Shown piece after piece: positions 25,297-34,470 of a DNA stretch of 64,000 bases. A program made the translations under genes and the position numbers. The stretch's first letter is position 1. Every line of letters begins with the position of its first letter. The notes beneath the pieces are model-generated. The model was not told the origin of the DNA. It was given only the letters and a program-made list of their open reading frames with translations, and ran no database searches. The stretch is taken from NCBI GenBank assembly GCA_041300865.1, contig JBFYTF010000036.1, positions 48,006 through 112,005 of the forward strand, read 5' to 3'. This DNA comes from JAAYZQ01 sp041300865. GTDB taxonomy: Bacteria; Chloroflexota; Anaerolineae; JAAYZQ01.

Positions 25297-26871
25297 TCAG
25301 CCCTGGGACGAGCAGTCGACGAAGAAGCTCCTCGGCTTGAGCTCGGCGGGCAGATCTTCCAGCCTTGTGCCGGCCATCATCAGCCCGAGCTGCGTCTCCT
25401 GGGCCTCCTCCGTCGGTATCACGCCCATGATCTCGCCCTTGTGGATTACTGCGATCCGATCGCTGAGACAAAGTACCTCCTCCAGATCCGTGGAAAACAA
25501 GAGAACGGCAACGCCTCGATCGCGGGCAGCCAGGAGCTGCCCGTAGACGAACTCTGTGGCGCCAACGTCCAGGCCGCGGGTGGGATCAGCGGCGACCACG
25601 GCCAACGGCAGGCGGTGCATCACCCGCGCCAGGATGACCTTCTGCTGGTTGCCCCCCGATAGGGTGCTCGCCGGCACCTGAGCCGAGGGCATGCGGATGT
25701 CGTACTCGCTCCCCAGGCGCTTGGCCAATTGCGTAATCGAATTCTGCTTCAAGAAGCCTGCCCGGCAGTATTGCTCGTCATGAAAGACCTCGAGGGCAAG
25801 GTTCTCGCGCACGGAAAGGGGCATGGCCAGGCCCATCGTCTGCCGGTCCTCGGGAATCCGCGCCAGGTTCATGCGCACCAGGTCCCTGGGCCCGCAGTCC
25901 CGGACGTCCCGGCCCAAGACCGAGATCTGCCCCGAAGTCACACCACGCAGCCCAAAGAGAGCTTCGATCAACGAGCGCTGCCCGTTGCCTGCCACGCCGG
26001 TCAGGGCCACGATCTCGCCGGCCCTCACCGACAAGGACACGTCGTGGACCTGGTGGCGATTGTCTGCGGTCGTGACGTTGACGCGGTCCAGGTTGATGAC
26101 GCTGTCGCCCGGTTCGTGCGGCCGGCGTTCGACGCGCAACACCACAGGTCGCCCGACCATCAAGGTCGCGAGCTTTTCCTTGGTCGTGTCGCACGTCGGT
26201 ACCGTGGCGACGACGCATCCCCGGCGCAGCACGGTCACCCGGTTGCTGATGCGCATCACCTCGTCCAGCTTGTGCGAGATAAAGATCACCGCGTGGCCTT
26301 GGGCTCTTAGCGTATCGAGGACGGCAAAGAGATCGTCCGCCTCACCCGGCGTCAACACCGCGGTGGGTTCGTCGAGAATGAACAGGTGCGCGCCCCGGTA
26401 GAGGGCTTTGACGATTTCGACCCGCTGGCGCTCGCCTGTGGAGAGATCTTTGACCATGGCCCAGGGCTCAACGTGTAAGCCATAGCGGGTGGACAGCTCC
26501 TCCAGCTGCCGGGCTGCGCCCTGCAGGTCCAGCAGCGGGGAGCGACCGGTGCGCAAGCCGAGCACGACGTTTTCGATGACACTGAACTCCGGGATCAGCA
26601 TGAAGTGCTGGTGGACCATGCCGATGCCGAGCTCAATGGCTGTGTGGCTCGACGAGATGTGAACGGGCCGTCCACGCCAGTAGAGAGTGCCGGTGTCGGG
26701 TGTCGACATGCCATACAGGATGCGCATCAGGGTCGTCTTGCCGGCACCGTTTTCGCCCAGCAGAGCATGGATTTCGCCTTCCACGACCTCGAAGGAGATG
26801 CAATCGTTGGCGAGGACGCCCGGGTAGGTCTTCGTGATGCTCTCCATCCTCAAAAGCGTATTCGCGGCCAT
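25297..26871 (-). CDS. ABC transporter ATP-binding protein with two nucleotide-binding domains, BMP/nucleoside type
   Basis: 524 aa. Domain 1: Walker A GENGAGKTT, signature LSTGERQRVEIV, Walker B LFILDEPTAVLTP. Domain 2: degenerate Walker A GVAGNGQRS, signature LSGGNQQKVILA, Walker B-like AADPTRGLDVGA. It drives the permease pair encoded just downstream. The last 20 residues (from about EDLPAELK) extend beyond the paralogue's end and overlap the open frame of the permease. Start ATG 26871 after AGGAAAGG; upstream is a stem-loop separating it from the binding-protein gene. Confidence 0.88.
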   Translation of the reverse strand: MAANTLLRMESITKTYPGVLANDCISFEVVEGEIHALLGENGAGKTTLMRILYGMSTPDTGTLYWRGRPVHISSSHTAIELGIGMVHQHFMLIPEFSVIENVVLGLRTGRSPLLDLQGAARQLEELSTRYGLHVEPWAMVKDLSTGERQRVEIVKALYRGAHLFILDEPTAVLTPGEADDLFAVLDTLRAQGHAVIFISHKLDEVMRISNRVTVLRRGCVVATVPTCDTTKEKLATLMVGRPVVLRVERRPHEPGDSVINLDRVNVTTADNRHQVHDVSLSVRAGEIVALTGVAGNGQRSLIEALFGLRGVTSGQISVLGRDVRDCGPRDLVRMNLARIPEDRQTMGLAMPLSVRENLALEVFHDEQYCRAGFLKQNSITQLAKRLGSEYDIRMPSAQVPASTLSGGNQQKVILARVMHRLPLAVVAADPTRGLDVGATEFVYGQLLAARDRGVAVLLFSTDLEEVLCLSDRIAVIHKGEIMGVIPTEEAQETQLGLMMAGTRLEDLPAELKPRSFFVDCSSQG

Positions 26872-26919
26872 TGCCTGCCTTTCCTGCTACTTTTCCAGGT
26901 CTCCGAACAAGAGCGCCTT

Positions 26920-26951
26920 GCCTGGGCGCAGCGCACGCGCTGCGCCCAGGC
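26920..26951 (-). promoter_or_regulatory. Strong stem-loop between the tandem BMP lipoprotein gene and its ATPase gene
   Basis: A perfect 14-bp GC-rich stem (GCCTGGGCGCAGCG and its reverse complement) closed by the 4-base loop CACG, starting 16 bp after the lipoprotein stop. No U-run follows in the direction of transcription. Likely an mRNA-stabilising or partial-termination element setting a higher level of binding protein than of transporter (inference from position). Confidence 0.75.
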
Positions 26952-26967
26952 GATCACAGGTCGACTG

Positions 26968-28983
26968 CTAGTCGGTTGACTCCTCGATGTAAGGGACCTC
27001 CAGCGTTCCGTCGATGATCTGCTGCCGAGCCTCGGCGACAATCGCCGCGACATCCTCAGGCACGAGCCCGTGATAGTCCGCGATGTCCACGATGCCGGTG
27101 TCGATCCCGTACACCCGCACCCCTCCCGTCCAGGTGCCGTCTGCGACCAGCTCGACGTCCTTGATCAGGAGTCCGCCGCTGTTGGTCAGCGAGCTCGAGA
27201 GTACATTCTCCGGCGCCAGGTGGTTCTGGTCGGCGCCCCAGCCGATCACCCAGATGTCCGACTCCACGGCCCCGTCGATGACGCCGATCCCGGCCGCGTC
27301 CGCGATGTGAAAGATCACGTCCACGCCGGCACTCGCCTGGGCCAACGCGGCTTCCTTGCCCTTGGCAACGTCCTCCATTGTCCCAATGTAGACGATGGTG
27401 GTCTCGATATCCGGGTTCACGGCCTTGGCACCCAGCTTGTAGGCTTCCATCTGGGAGACGATGTTGGGAAAGTCATAGCCGGCGATGCCGCCGATTTTGC
27501 CGGTCTCGCTCATCTGCGCCGCCAGCATCCCCAGAAGGTAGGCAGGCTGCCACGCAGCGGCGGCAATCCCGGCGACGTTCTCAGCCTGGACTATAGAGTT
27601 GTTGGTAACGATGAACTTGACTTCCGGATAGTCGGGGGCGACCTCCAGGGCAACGTCGCCGAACTGGAAGCCATGCCCCACGATGACGTTGTAGCCGTCC
27701 TCGGCAAAGTCGCGAAAGACCTGCACAAAGTCGGCGACAGGGGTTTTCTCCGAGTAAGCGATCTCGGCCCCCATCTCTTCTTCGATCTGGAGCAGGCCCT
27801 CGTAGACAACCTGGTTAAAGCCCTGGTCGTTGATCGAGCCCGGGAAGACGACCGCCACGCGCAGGTCTTCGGCGGCTGCCGGTTCCTCGCCCTCCGGCAG
27901 CTCCGTTCCCTCGCCCCCGACCGTGGTGATGTACGGCACCTCGATCTCGCCGGAGATGATCTGTTGCCTGGCCTCTTCGACCTGGTCGGCGACGTCCTGG
28001 GGTACCAGGCCGTGATAGTCGGCGATGCCCACCACACCGGTGTCCAGTCCATAGAGGCGGACCTCTCCCGTCCAGGTGCCATCGACCACCTTCTGGACGT
28101 CCTGTACCAGCAGCTGGTCGCCGCTGAACAACAGGCTGGAGATCACGTTTTCGGGTGCCAGGTGGTTCTGGTCCAAGCCCCAGCCGATGCCCCAGATGCC
28201 CGTTTCCTCGACGGCCTGGAGGATACCGACGCCGGCCGCGTCGGCGATGTGAAAGACCACGTCCGCCCCGGCACTGGCCTGGGCCAGGGTGGCCTCCTTG
28301 GCCTTGGCCACGTCCTCAAAAGAGCCGATGTAGACCGTGTTCACCTCTACGTCGGGCCGCACCGACTCCGCGCCCAGCCGGTAGGCCTCCATCTGGGACA
28401 CGAGGATGGGAAAGTCAAAGCCGGCGATGCCGCCGATTTTGCCCGTCTCGGTCATCAAACCGGCCAGGACACCCAGCAGGTAGGCGGCTTCCCAGGACTT
28501 GCCCGTGATGCCGGCTACGTTCTCGGCCGACACGTCGGGGTTGCTGTCGACGATGAACTTGATGTCGGGATAGTCGGGCGCGACCTGCAGCGCAATGTCG
28601 CCGAACTCAAAGCCGTGGCCGATGATGACGTTGTAGCCCTGGTCGGCAAAGTCGCGGTAGGTGTTGACAAAGTCGGCGACGGGCGTGAGCTCCGAAAAGG
28701 CCACTTCAGCGCCAAACTTCTCCTCGATCTCCATCAATCCCTGGTAGCCGGCCTGGTTAAAGCCCTCGTCGTTGATAGACCCGGGAAAGACGGCCGCGAC
28801 GCGCAGCTGCTCCGGCGCCGGTTCCGCAGCCGGCTCTGTGGCCTCGACCTGTTCCTCGACCGGTGCCTGCGTGGGAGCTTCCGGTTCCGCTTCCGGGGTG
28901 GACGCGCAACCCAGGACCAGGGTCAGCAGCATCATGCCGACCACCAGCACGGACAGTGTACGACGAATCTTTTCTACGACCAT
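26968..28983 (-). CDS. Tandem-domain BMP substrate-binding lipoprotein
   Basis: 671 aa, about twice the family length. A lipoprotein signal (MVVEKIRRTL, hydrophobic core, lipobox VLGC with Cys26) and an acidic linker lead into two full BMP domains at about 60-352 and 374-666, separated by about 20 residues. The domains are highly alike (both start LRVA-VFPGSIND-GFNQ, both carry NVI-GHGF-FGD, GKIGGIAG-DFP, VFHIADAAG or IFHIADAAG, DQNHLAPENV, YHGLVP-DVA). Both retain the ligand-pocket motifs, so both may bind. Only one permease/ATPase set is encoded next to it. The single-domain relative is at 15740-16780. Ligands are probably nucleosides, purines or similar heterocycles. Confidence 0.9.
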   Translation of the reverse strand: MVVEKIRRTLSVLVVGMMLLTLVLGCASTPEAEPEAPTQAPVEEQVEATEPAAEPAPEQLRVAAVFPGSINDEGFNQAGYQGLMEIEEKFGAEVAFSELTPVADFVNTYRDFADQGYNVIIGHGFEFGDIALQVAPDYPDIKFIVDSNPDVSAENVAGITGKSWEAAYLLGVLAGLMTETGKIGGIAGFDFPILVSQMEAYRLGAESVRPDVEVNTVYIGSFEDVAKAKEATLAQASAGADVVFHIADAAGVGILQAVEETGIWGIGWGLDQNHLAPENVISSLLFSGDQLLVQDVQKVVDGTWTGEVRLYGLDTGVVGIADYHGLVPQDVADQVEEARQQIISGEIEVPYITTVGGEGTELPEGEEPAAAEDLRVAVVFPGSINDQGFNQVVYEGLLQIEEEMGAEIAYSEKTPVADFVQVFRDFAEDGYNVIVGHGFQFGDVALEVAPDYPEVKFIVTNNSIVQAENVAGIAAAAWQPAYLLGMLAAQMSETGKIGGIAGYDFPNIVSQMEAYKLGAKAVNPDIETTIVYIGTMEDVAKGKEAALAQASAGVDVIFHIADAAGIGVIDGAVESDIWVIGWGADQNHLAPENVLSSSLTNSGGLLIKDVELVADGTWTGGVRVYGIDTGIVDIADYHGLVPEDVAAIVAEARQQIIDGTLEVPYIEESTD

Positions 28984-29133
28984 TTGGATCCCCTCCTTGG
29001 ATTCTCTTTGTTCCCAAACTGAGCCACTGGCTCGCTAATGTACGCAGTGCTGCCTGCTTGTGCTCTCATTCGCTTGCCTGACCTTTTCGCCCTCCTTCCT
29101 GTCCCTGGCGCCGCGCACGCGAGATGCTGATGG

Positions 29134-30231
29134 TCATCCGTGCTTGATCGTGTACGGGACCTGTACTTCCTGATCGAAATAGGACTCACCAGTGGGCGGT
29201 TCCATCAGCCCAAAAAAGCTCTTCAGTTGGGCCACGATGCCGTCTACAGCGGCAACGGGCGGGTCAGGGCAGGGCCCGAGGGGGTCTGGGCGCGGGGGTT
29301 CGCCCCGCAGAGCACGCAGGGCACCCGCGGCAGACGCCGTCAGCGAGCGCAGATTGTAGCCCCCTTCCAGGACAAGGACGAGCCGGCCCTGGCAAAGACG
29401 GCCGGCCAACTCCTGAATCCCGTGCACCAGATCGGAATAACCCCGGGCACTCAGCCCAAGTACGGACGAGTGATCTAGCCAGTGGGCATCAAAGCCGGCC
29501 GAGACGAGTATGAGCTGTGGCCGGTATTGTTCAGCCAGCGGGGTCACCAGCTCGCGCAGGACGCGCAGGTACGCTTCGTCGCCGCTCCACTGGGGGAGCT
29601 CGACGTTATAGTTGTAGCCCAGGCCGGCCTCGGCGCCGTTCCGGTACCAATGGCCCGTCCCCGGGAACCAGGGCTGTTGGTGATACGACACAAAGAGCAC
29701 GTCTCGGCTGCCGTAAAAGATCTCTTCGGTGCCGTTGCCGTGGTGCGCGTCGATGTCCACGATCATCACCCGCTCCAGGTGATGCTCTCGCAGGGCATAG
29801 AGGGCGGCAATGGCCACGTTGTTAAAGATGCAGTAACCCATGGCCCGGGTGGGCAGGGCGTGGTGGCCGACGGGGCGCATCAGCGAGAAGGCGTTGCGCA
29901 CCACACCGTCTAGAACGGCCCGCGTAGCACACACGGCACTCGACGCGCTCAGCCGGGCGGCTTCGGCAGCCGCCGGGGTGAGATAGGTGTCAAAGCTGAT
30001 CCTTTTCTTGCCCGCCTGCGACAGGCGGCGCACGGCATCCACGTGGGACTGGACGTGGGCAGCTTGCACCCACTCCCATGGGATCGTCTCGACCTCAATC
30101 CGCCGGCAGAGGTCCAGCTCACCCTCGGCCCGCAAGGTGGCTATCAGTGCCTCCAGCCGTTCCGCCGACTCGGGTGCCGCCGGATGGCTGTGGTCTCGAT
30201 GGCGCTCGTCGTAACAGAAGCCCGTCGTCAT
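29134..30231 (-). CDS. Histone deacetylase superfamily (acetylpolyamine/acetoin-utilisation type) amidohydrolase
   Basis: 365 aa arginase/deacetylase-fold protein. The active site is visible: tandem His in RPVGHHALP, Zn ligands Asp and His in VDIDAHHGNGTEEIF, and Asp in SAGFDAHWLD; a Tyr occurs in LEGGYNLRSLT. Bacterial members remove acetyl or other acyl groups from polyamines or small amides rather than histones. Excellent ribosome site AAGGAGAG before ATG 30231. It lies 24 bp after an amidohydrolase gene and 150 bp before the BMP lipoprotein gene. Confidence 0.9.
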   Translation of the reverse strand: MTTGFCYDERHRDHSHPAAPESAERLEALIATLRAEGELDLCRRIEVETIPWEWVQAAHVQSHVDAVRRLSQAGKKRISFDTYLTPAAAEAARLSASSAVCATRAVLDGVVRNAFSLMRPVGHHALPTRAMGYCIFNNVAIAALYALREHHLERVMIVDIDAHHGNGTEEIFYGSRDVLFVSYHQQPWFPGTGHWYRNGAEAGLGYNYNVELPQWSGDEAYLRVLRELVTPLAEQYRPQLILVSAGFDAHWLDHSSVLGLSARGYSDLVHGIQELAGRLCQGRLVLVLEGGYNLRSLTASAAGALRALRGEPPRPDPLGPCPDPPVAAVDGIVAQLKSFFGLMEPPTGESYFDQEVQVPYTIKHG

Positions 30232-30255
30232 CGTCTCTCCTTCCCGTTGCCGGCC

Positions 30256-31734
30256 CTAGTAGCGGTCCACGGCAAAAGGCTCGGCCAGGACCCGCTGCTG
30301 AAACCGTTCCTGGGCCTCCAAGAACTTTTTTCCGGCGGGACCCACGGGTGGAATGTCCCGCTTCCGCCTGGCCCACATCTCGCGGGCCTCGGCCAGCAGC
30401 TGGGCCTCGTCGACTGTCTGCAACACGCCATTGTCCACCACGACCCGGCCGTTGACGATCACGGTCCGCACCGAGGAGCCGTTTTCGGCATAGACGAGGT
30501 GCTGGAACGGATCGTTGAGCGGCGTGAACGCCGGGGTACGCAGGTCCAGCATCGTCAGGTCGGCCAGGGCGCCGGGTGCCAGCACGCCCAACCCGCCCGG
30601 TGCCCTGAACAGGCGCGCGCCGCCGGCGGTGGCCATGCCCAGGATCTGGCGGGCTTTGAGCCAGGCGTGGTGGCTGGGATCGCGCACGGTGTGCATCAGC
30701 CCGGTGACCTTCATCACGTCAAACATCACCTGGTTGTCGTTGCTGGCCGCCCCATCACAGGCAAGGGCCACGTGGGCGCCACGCTGGACCATGCGCAGGA
30801 CCGGCGCAAAACCGCTGCCGAGCTTGAGGTTGCATACCGAGTTGTGCACGACGGTCGCTCCCGCCTGGGCAATAAGCTCGACGTCGTAGTCGTCGACCCA
30901 GACGCAGTGGGCCAGGGACGTCCTGTCGGTCAGCAGGCCGAGCTCGGCCAATTGGGCGACGGCCGAGCGGCCAAAGAACTGGCGGCAGCTCATCGCCTGC
31001 AGCTTGGTCTCTTCGGCGTGCATGTGGAAGCCGCCATCGTAGCAGCGCGCGATGTCCATGGCGCCGACCATGAGCTCCGTGGAGCACCACTGTGCTCCGG
31101 AAGGGCCGGCCAGGCACTGCAGCCGGCCATCCTCGGCAAGGTGCCACTTGCGGAAGAAGGCATCGAGCACGCGCAGGTACTCCGGGGCCGTAATCGGCGG
31201 CGAAGAGCCATAGACCCCGCCCTCCAGCTCGGGATTCTGCCTCAGGATCATGTCGTTGATCTTGTGATCGTCCTCTACGAGGGGAGCGACGCCCGCCCGG
31301 ATCCCGACGTCACGGTAGGCACTCATGACGGCATCCAGGGCGCTTTCTGACATGGAGCCGTTGACCCAGAAGTGGTCGACGACACCGGTGGTGCCGGTGT
31401 GCAGCATCTCGACAGCGCCGACGACGGCCGCCAAATAGATCTCGCGCTCGGTGAAAGCGAACGACGAGCCAAAGAGGTCGCACAGCCAGAACTCGAGAGG
31501 CACGGCCTCGATCCGGCCCTTGAGCATGTTTTCCGGCGAGTGCGCGTGAGCGCTGATGAGGCCCGGTATCAGCAGGTGGTCGCGCCCGTCGATGCGCCGG
31601 GTGCCGGCAGCGGGCTGCAAGGGCTCGGGGGTAATGGCGGCGATGCGGCTACCCTCGATGGCCACGTTCTGCCGCTCCAGCATCCCCTCCCGTTCGGGGC
31701 TCAGAACCGCTACGTTTTCAATAAGGACATCCAT
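30256..31734 (-). CDS. Amidohydrolase, AtzA/TrzN-like
   Basis: 492 aa, somewhat longer than its three paralogues in the window. Metal motif H63/H65 (SAHAHSPEN), FHMHAEETK, the AHCVWVDD histidine and ACDGAASNDN with the late Asp. C-terminal VIVNGRVVVDNGVLQ. The C-terminus has an extra basic tail (about 40 residues). Start taken at ATG 31734 after GAGGCAGAC; the frame extends upstream into the preceding gene without support. Substrate not deducible; neighbours are a flavoprotein desaturase and a deacetylase-like enzyme. Confidence 0.85.
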   Translation of the reverse strand: MDVLIENVAVLSPEREGMLERQNVAIEGSRIAAITPEPLQPAAGTRRIDGRDHLLIPGLISAHAHSPENMLKGRIEAVPLEFWLCDLFGSSFAFTEREIYLAAVVGAVEMLHTGTTGVVDHFWVNGSMSESALDAVMSAYRDVGIRAGVAPLVEDDHKINDMILRQNPELEGGVYGSSPPITAPEYLRVLDAFFRKWHLAEDGRLQCLAGPSGAQWCSTELMVGAMDIARCYDGGFHMHAEETKLQAMSCRQFFGRSAVAQLAELGLLTDRTSLAHCVWVDDYDVELIAQAGATVVHNSVCNLKLGSGFAPVLRMVQRGAHVALACDGAASNDNQVMFDVMKVTGLMHTVRDPSHHAWLKARQILGMATAGGARLFRAPGGLGVLAPGALADLTMLDLRTPAFTPLNDPFQHLVYAENGSSVRTVIVNGRVVVDNGVLQTVDEAQLLAEAREMWARRKRDIPPVGPAGKKFLEAQERFQQRVLAEPFAVDRY

Positions 31735-31762
31735 GTCTGCCTCATTTCGAGAGATGACGACA

Positions 31763-33406
31763 CTATAGATACCGGCGCAGCTTGCGGTAGACCTGCAACA
31801 GGCTGGCCAGTTTCTTGGCACGCTCCACCAACCCCTTGCGGCCCGGTGGCGGGAGCAATCCCAGATCCTGCAGGATTGCCTGGGCGGTGTTGTAGCCTGG
31901 ATTGCCGCTCATGCCGCCGCCGGGGTGCGTGCCGCTGCCGGTAAGATAGAGCCCGCCGACCGGTGTGTGATAGTCTTTCAGCTCCGGCAGGGGGCGATAG
32001 CCCAGGATCTGGTCCAGCGTCATATCCAGGTGGTTGGGGTTACCGCGCAGGCTCCCGGTCCGCCGGTGCCAGTCCAGGGGCGACGTTAGCTCGCCGGCGA
32101 TGAGCACGTCGCGGACGTTGGGCGTGTAGCAGCTCAGCACGTCCAGCATCCGGTCGGCAAACTCTTGCTTGGTTTCGTCCCACGACCGCCCGTCGCGGCG
32201 GCGGTAGGGAGCAAAGGACGACAGCCACAGCGTATGCCCGCCGTTGGGCGCCAGGGAGGGGTCGAGGACAGAGGCCGTGCCGACCATCATCGCCGGTTCC
32301 TCGGGAGGCACGCCGCGCTCGATGTCGGCAAAGACATAGTCCAGGTATTCCATGGAGGGGCATAGAAGCTGCATGCCGCCGCTGAACTCCTGCCCGTGCG
32401 GAAAGCGACTCCAGTCCAGGGGGCCGCTGAGGGCGGCGTCGATCTTGAACTCGGAGATGTTGGTGCCCCCGGCACGGAGCCTTTGCAGCTTGCGCCGTAG
32501 ATCGGCGGGCACCAGCGAGGCGTCGAGGAGCTGCGTGAAGACGCGCAAGGCGTCGATGGACGACACGACCCCCTTGCCGGCCGTGAGGCGCTCCCCGCCT
32601 GCCAGCTCGACTGCGGCGGCCCGGCCGTTCTGCACGAGGATCTGGCACACCGGGGCGGCGGTACGCACCGAGCCGCCGTGGGCCTCGATAAAGCCCTGCA
32701 ATGCGTCGTTGAGCTTGCCCGAGCCGCCGCGGGGGCGGGCGACGCCCGCGTGGGCGCCGACCATGATGCACGGTGCATAGCCGGCCCCCACGCGCGACGG
32801 TGCCGTCTGCGTGTGCGCGCCGTAGTAGGCCAGGGCCGACTTGACCTGGGGATGGTCGAACCAGGTATCGAGCACGGAGCGAGGGCAGGTCAGCAAGGTC
32901 CAGAGCACCTGGTCCGTGTCCAGGCCAAGCTCCGCGTCCATGAGCGCCGCCAGCTCGCCAAAAGTCGGCGGCGGGCCGTAGCTGACGGCCCCCAAGATGC
33001 CGAGAAAGGCATCGGAGAACTGCATGAAGTCCTTGTAGGCCTGCGCGTCGTGGGCCGACAGCTTGCCGATCTCGTCGGCAGTCCGGTCCACGTCCTGGTA
33101 GATGGGAATGTCGCAACCGTCGAGGAAGGGAAACAGGTAGAGCTGGTCCCTCAGGATATAGTCCAGGCCATGCCGCTCAAGCTCCAGGTCCTTCACAAAG
33201 GGCATGTCGAGGATGGAGATGTGCTCCAGGGCGCCGATGTTCAGCCTGTAACCAGGCGCCCCGGGGATCTCTTCCGTGGTGTTGTAGCCACCCAGGATGT
33301 CGTGTTTCTCGAGGACGCACACCCTCTGCCCCGCCCGGGCCAGATACCCGGCGCACACGAGGCCGTTGTGCCCCCCGCCGATGACGATGTAATCGCAGTC
33401 TGCCAC
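31763..33406 (-). CDS. Phytoene desaturase-like FAD-dependent oxidoreductase
   Basis: 547 aa flavin amine-oxidase/CrtI-like protein. N-terminal dinucleotide motif YIVIGGGHNGLVCAGYLARAG with the terminal Glu in VLEKHDILGG; C-terminal FAD motif GLYLTGSGTHPGGGMSGNPGYNTA. No carotenoid genes are nearby, and this subgroup often acts on other lipophilic or amine substrates, so the phytoene name describes similarity only. Start is GTG 33406 after GGGAG; it is 16 bp downstream of the M29/NicX-like gene. Confidence 0.83.
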   Translation of the reverse strand: MADCDYIVIGGGHNGLVCAGYLARAGQRVCVLEKHDILGGYNTTEEIPGAPGYRLNIGALEHISILDMPFVKDLELERHGLDYILRDQLYLFPFLDGCDIPIYQDVDRTADEIGKLSAHDAQAYKDFMQFSDAFLGILGAVSYGPPPTFGELAALMDAELGLDTDQVLWTLLTCPRSVLDTWFDHPQVKSALAYYGAHTQTAPSRVGAGYAPCIMVGAHAGVARPRGGSGKLNDALQGFIEAHGGSVRTAAPVCQILVQNGRAAAVELAGGERLTAGKGVVSSIDALRVFTQLLDASLVPADLRRKLQRLRAGGTNISEFKIDAALSGPLDWSRFPHGQEFSGGMQLLCPSMEYLDYVFADIERGVPPEEPAMMVGTASVLDPSLAPNGGHTLWLSSFAPYRRRDGRSWDETKQEFADRMLDVLSCYTPNVRDVLIAGELTSPLDWHRRTGSLRGNPNHLDMTLDQILGYRPLPELKDYHTPVGGLYLTGSGTHPGGGMSGNPGYNTAQAILQDLGLLPPPGRKGLVERAKKLASLLQVYRKLRRYL

Positions 33407-33422
33407 GATGCGTCTCCCTGTG

Positions 33423-34430
33423 CTATAGCGCGAGCTTGCCCTTGTCGTATACCAGCTTGCCGTCAAGGTACACGCTGGCCTCGCGCAGAATGGCGTCGAT
33501 ATGGCAAGGTGCCTTGACCTTGCCGCCGATGGCATAGTTGCTCCCGATGCCGATGTGGGCATGATCGGCCTTGCCCAGGTCTTCGAGGTTGGTCGCTGCC
33601 TCCCTGGCCTGGGGATTGAGACCAATGCCGAACTCGGCGACGTTGTAGGCGGTTGCGTCGTCGAATCCTGCCAGGATGCGCGCCAGGTCGTCGGCCATGG
33701 CGCCACCTTCGATCCCGGCGATGAAGCCATCTTTGAGGGTCAGGGTGATCGGCTCGCGGCGTGTCACTCCGACGCTCATGACGCGGACGTCGACAATGGC
33801 CACGCCCTGGGCCGTGCCCTCGATGGGCGAGATGTTGATCTCGCTGTTGGGCAGCGCGGCAAACTGGCCCGGCTCGCGGAATAGGCCCGTTTCATATTGG
33901 GTCGGCCGCCCCTTGACAATGCCGCAAAAATCGGTGCCCCCTGGTGTGGTGATCCGCATCTCGGTTGCCCCGTCGAGCATGGCGCCCAGGGTCCGCCCCA
34001 GGCGGTCGCACTCTACAAAATCGGCCAGGATCCCACCCGTGCACAGGGCATCCTCTGTCACCTCGCACATCGTCGCGCCCCGCGCCCCGTTTTGGATGGC
34101 CTGGATGCGCGCGTCGGTGTGGGTCTGGGAAAAGGTCGAGGGCAGGAAGAAGATGTCCGCTTCGCGGCAAGCCGCCACGGCGGGAGCAGGTAGCTGCGCA
34201 CCATGGGCGCCCGTGGGCGTAATGACGACGATGGTCGGCACCGCCCCCACGGCATAGGCGGCGGCTGCCAGAGCCTCGGCAATGCGCATCTTGTTCGTGT
34301 CGGTGGAGATGACGACGTTCTCCCCGGGCCTGGCGCCGGCGCAGTCCATGGCCCGCATGGCGCCGCGCATCATCTCAATCCAGCTCGACGAGCCGGGCAC
34401 GTAGTGTAGATAAGAGATCGGCCATTCCAT
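33423..34430 (-). CDS. M29 aminopeptidase T / 2,5-dihydroxypyridine dioxygenase (NicX)-like metalloenzyme
   Basis: 335 aa. The overall pattern matches the aminopeptidase T (M29) family, which also contains NicX, the Fe(II) enzyme opening the 2,5-dihydroxypyridine ring. C-terminal metal ligands are visible as H290/H292 (KADHAHIGIGSN) and H310/D312 (APCHIDAIL), the His and His-x-Asp arrangement reported for NicX. The N-terminal part (ENVVISTDTNKMRIAEALA) matches the family's first domain. Whether it is a peptidase or a ring-cleaving dioxygenase cannot be settled by eye; the setting among hydroxylases and heterocycle hydrolases favours a catabolic role. ATG 34430 follows GGAGAGGA. Confidence 0.72.
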   Translation of the reverse strand: MEWPISYLHYVPGSSSWIEMMRGAMRAMDCAGARPGENVVISTDTNKMRIAEALAAAAYAVGAVPTIVVITPTGAHGAQLPAPAVAACREADIFFLPSTFSQTHTDARIQAIQNGARGATMCEVTEDALCTGGILADFVECDRLGRTLGAMLDGATEMRITTPGGTDFCGIVKGRPTQYETGLFREPGQFAALPNSEINISPIEGTAQGVAIVDVRVMSVGVTRREPITLTLKDGFIAGIEGGAMADDLARILAGFDDATAYNVAEFGIGLNPQAREAATNLEDLGKADHAHIGIGSNYAIGGKVKAPCHIDAILREASVYLDGKLVYDKGKLAL

Positions 34431-34470
34431 CGCTGATTCCTCTCCAGCCTGTTTGCTTGGCGCTGCGCGC

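Noticed and set aside
27070..29022. A 650-codon plus-strand open frame with internal repeats.
   Set aside because: It mirrors the tandem BMP lipoprotein gene; the repeats are the shadow of the duplicated domains.
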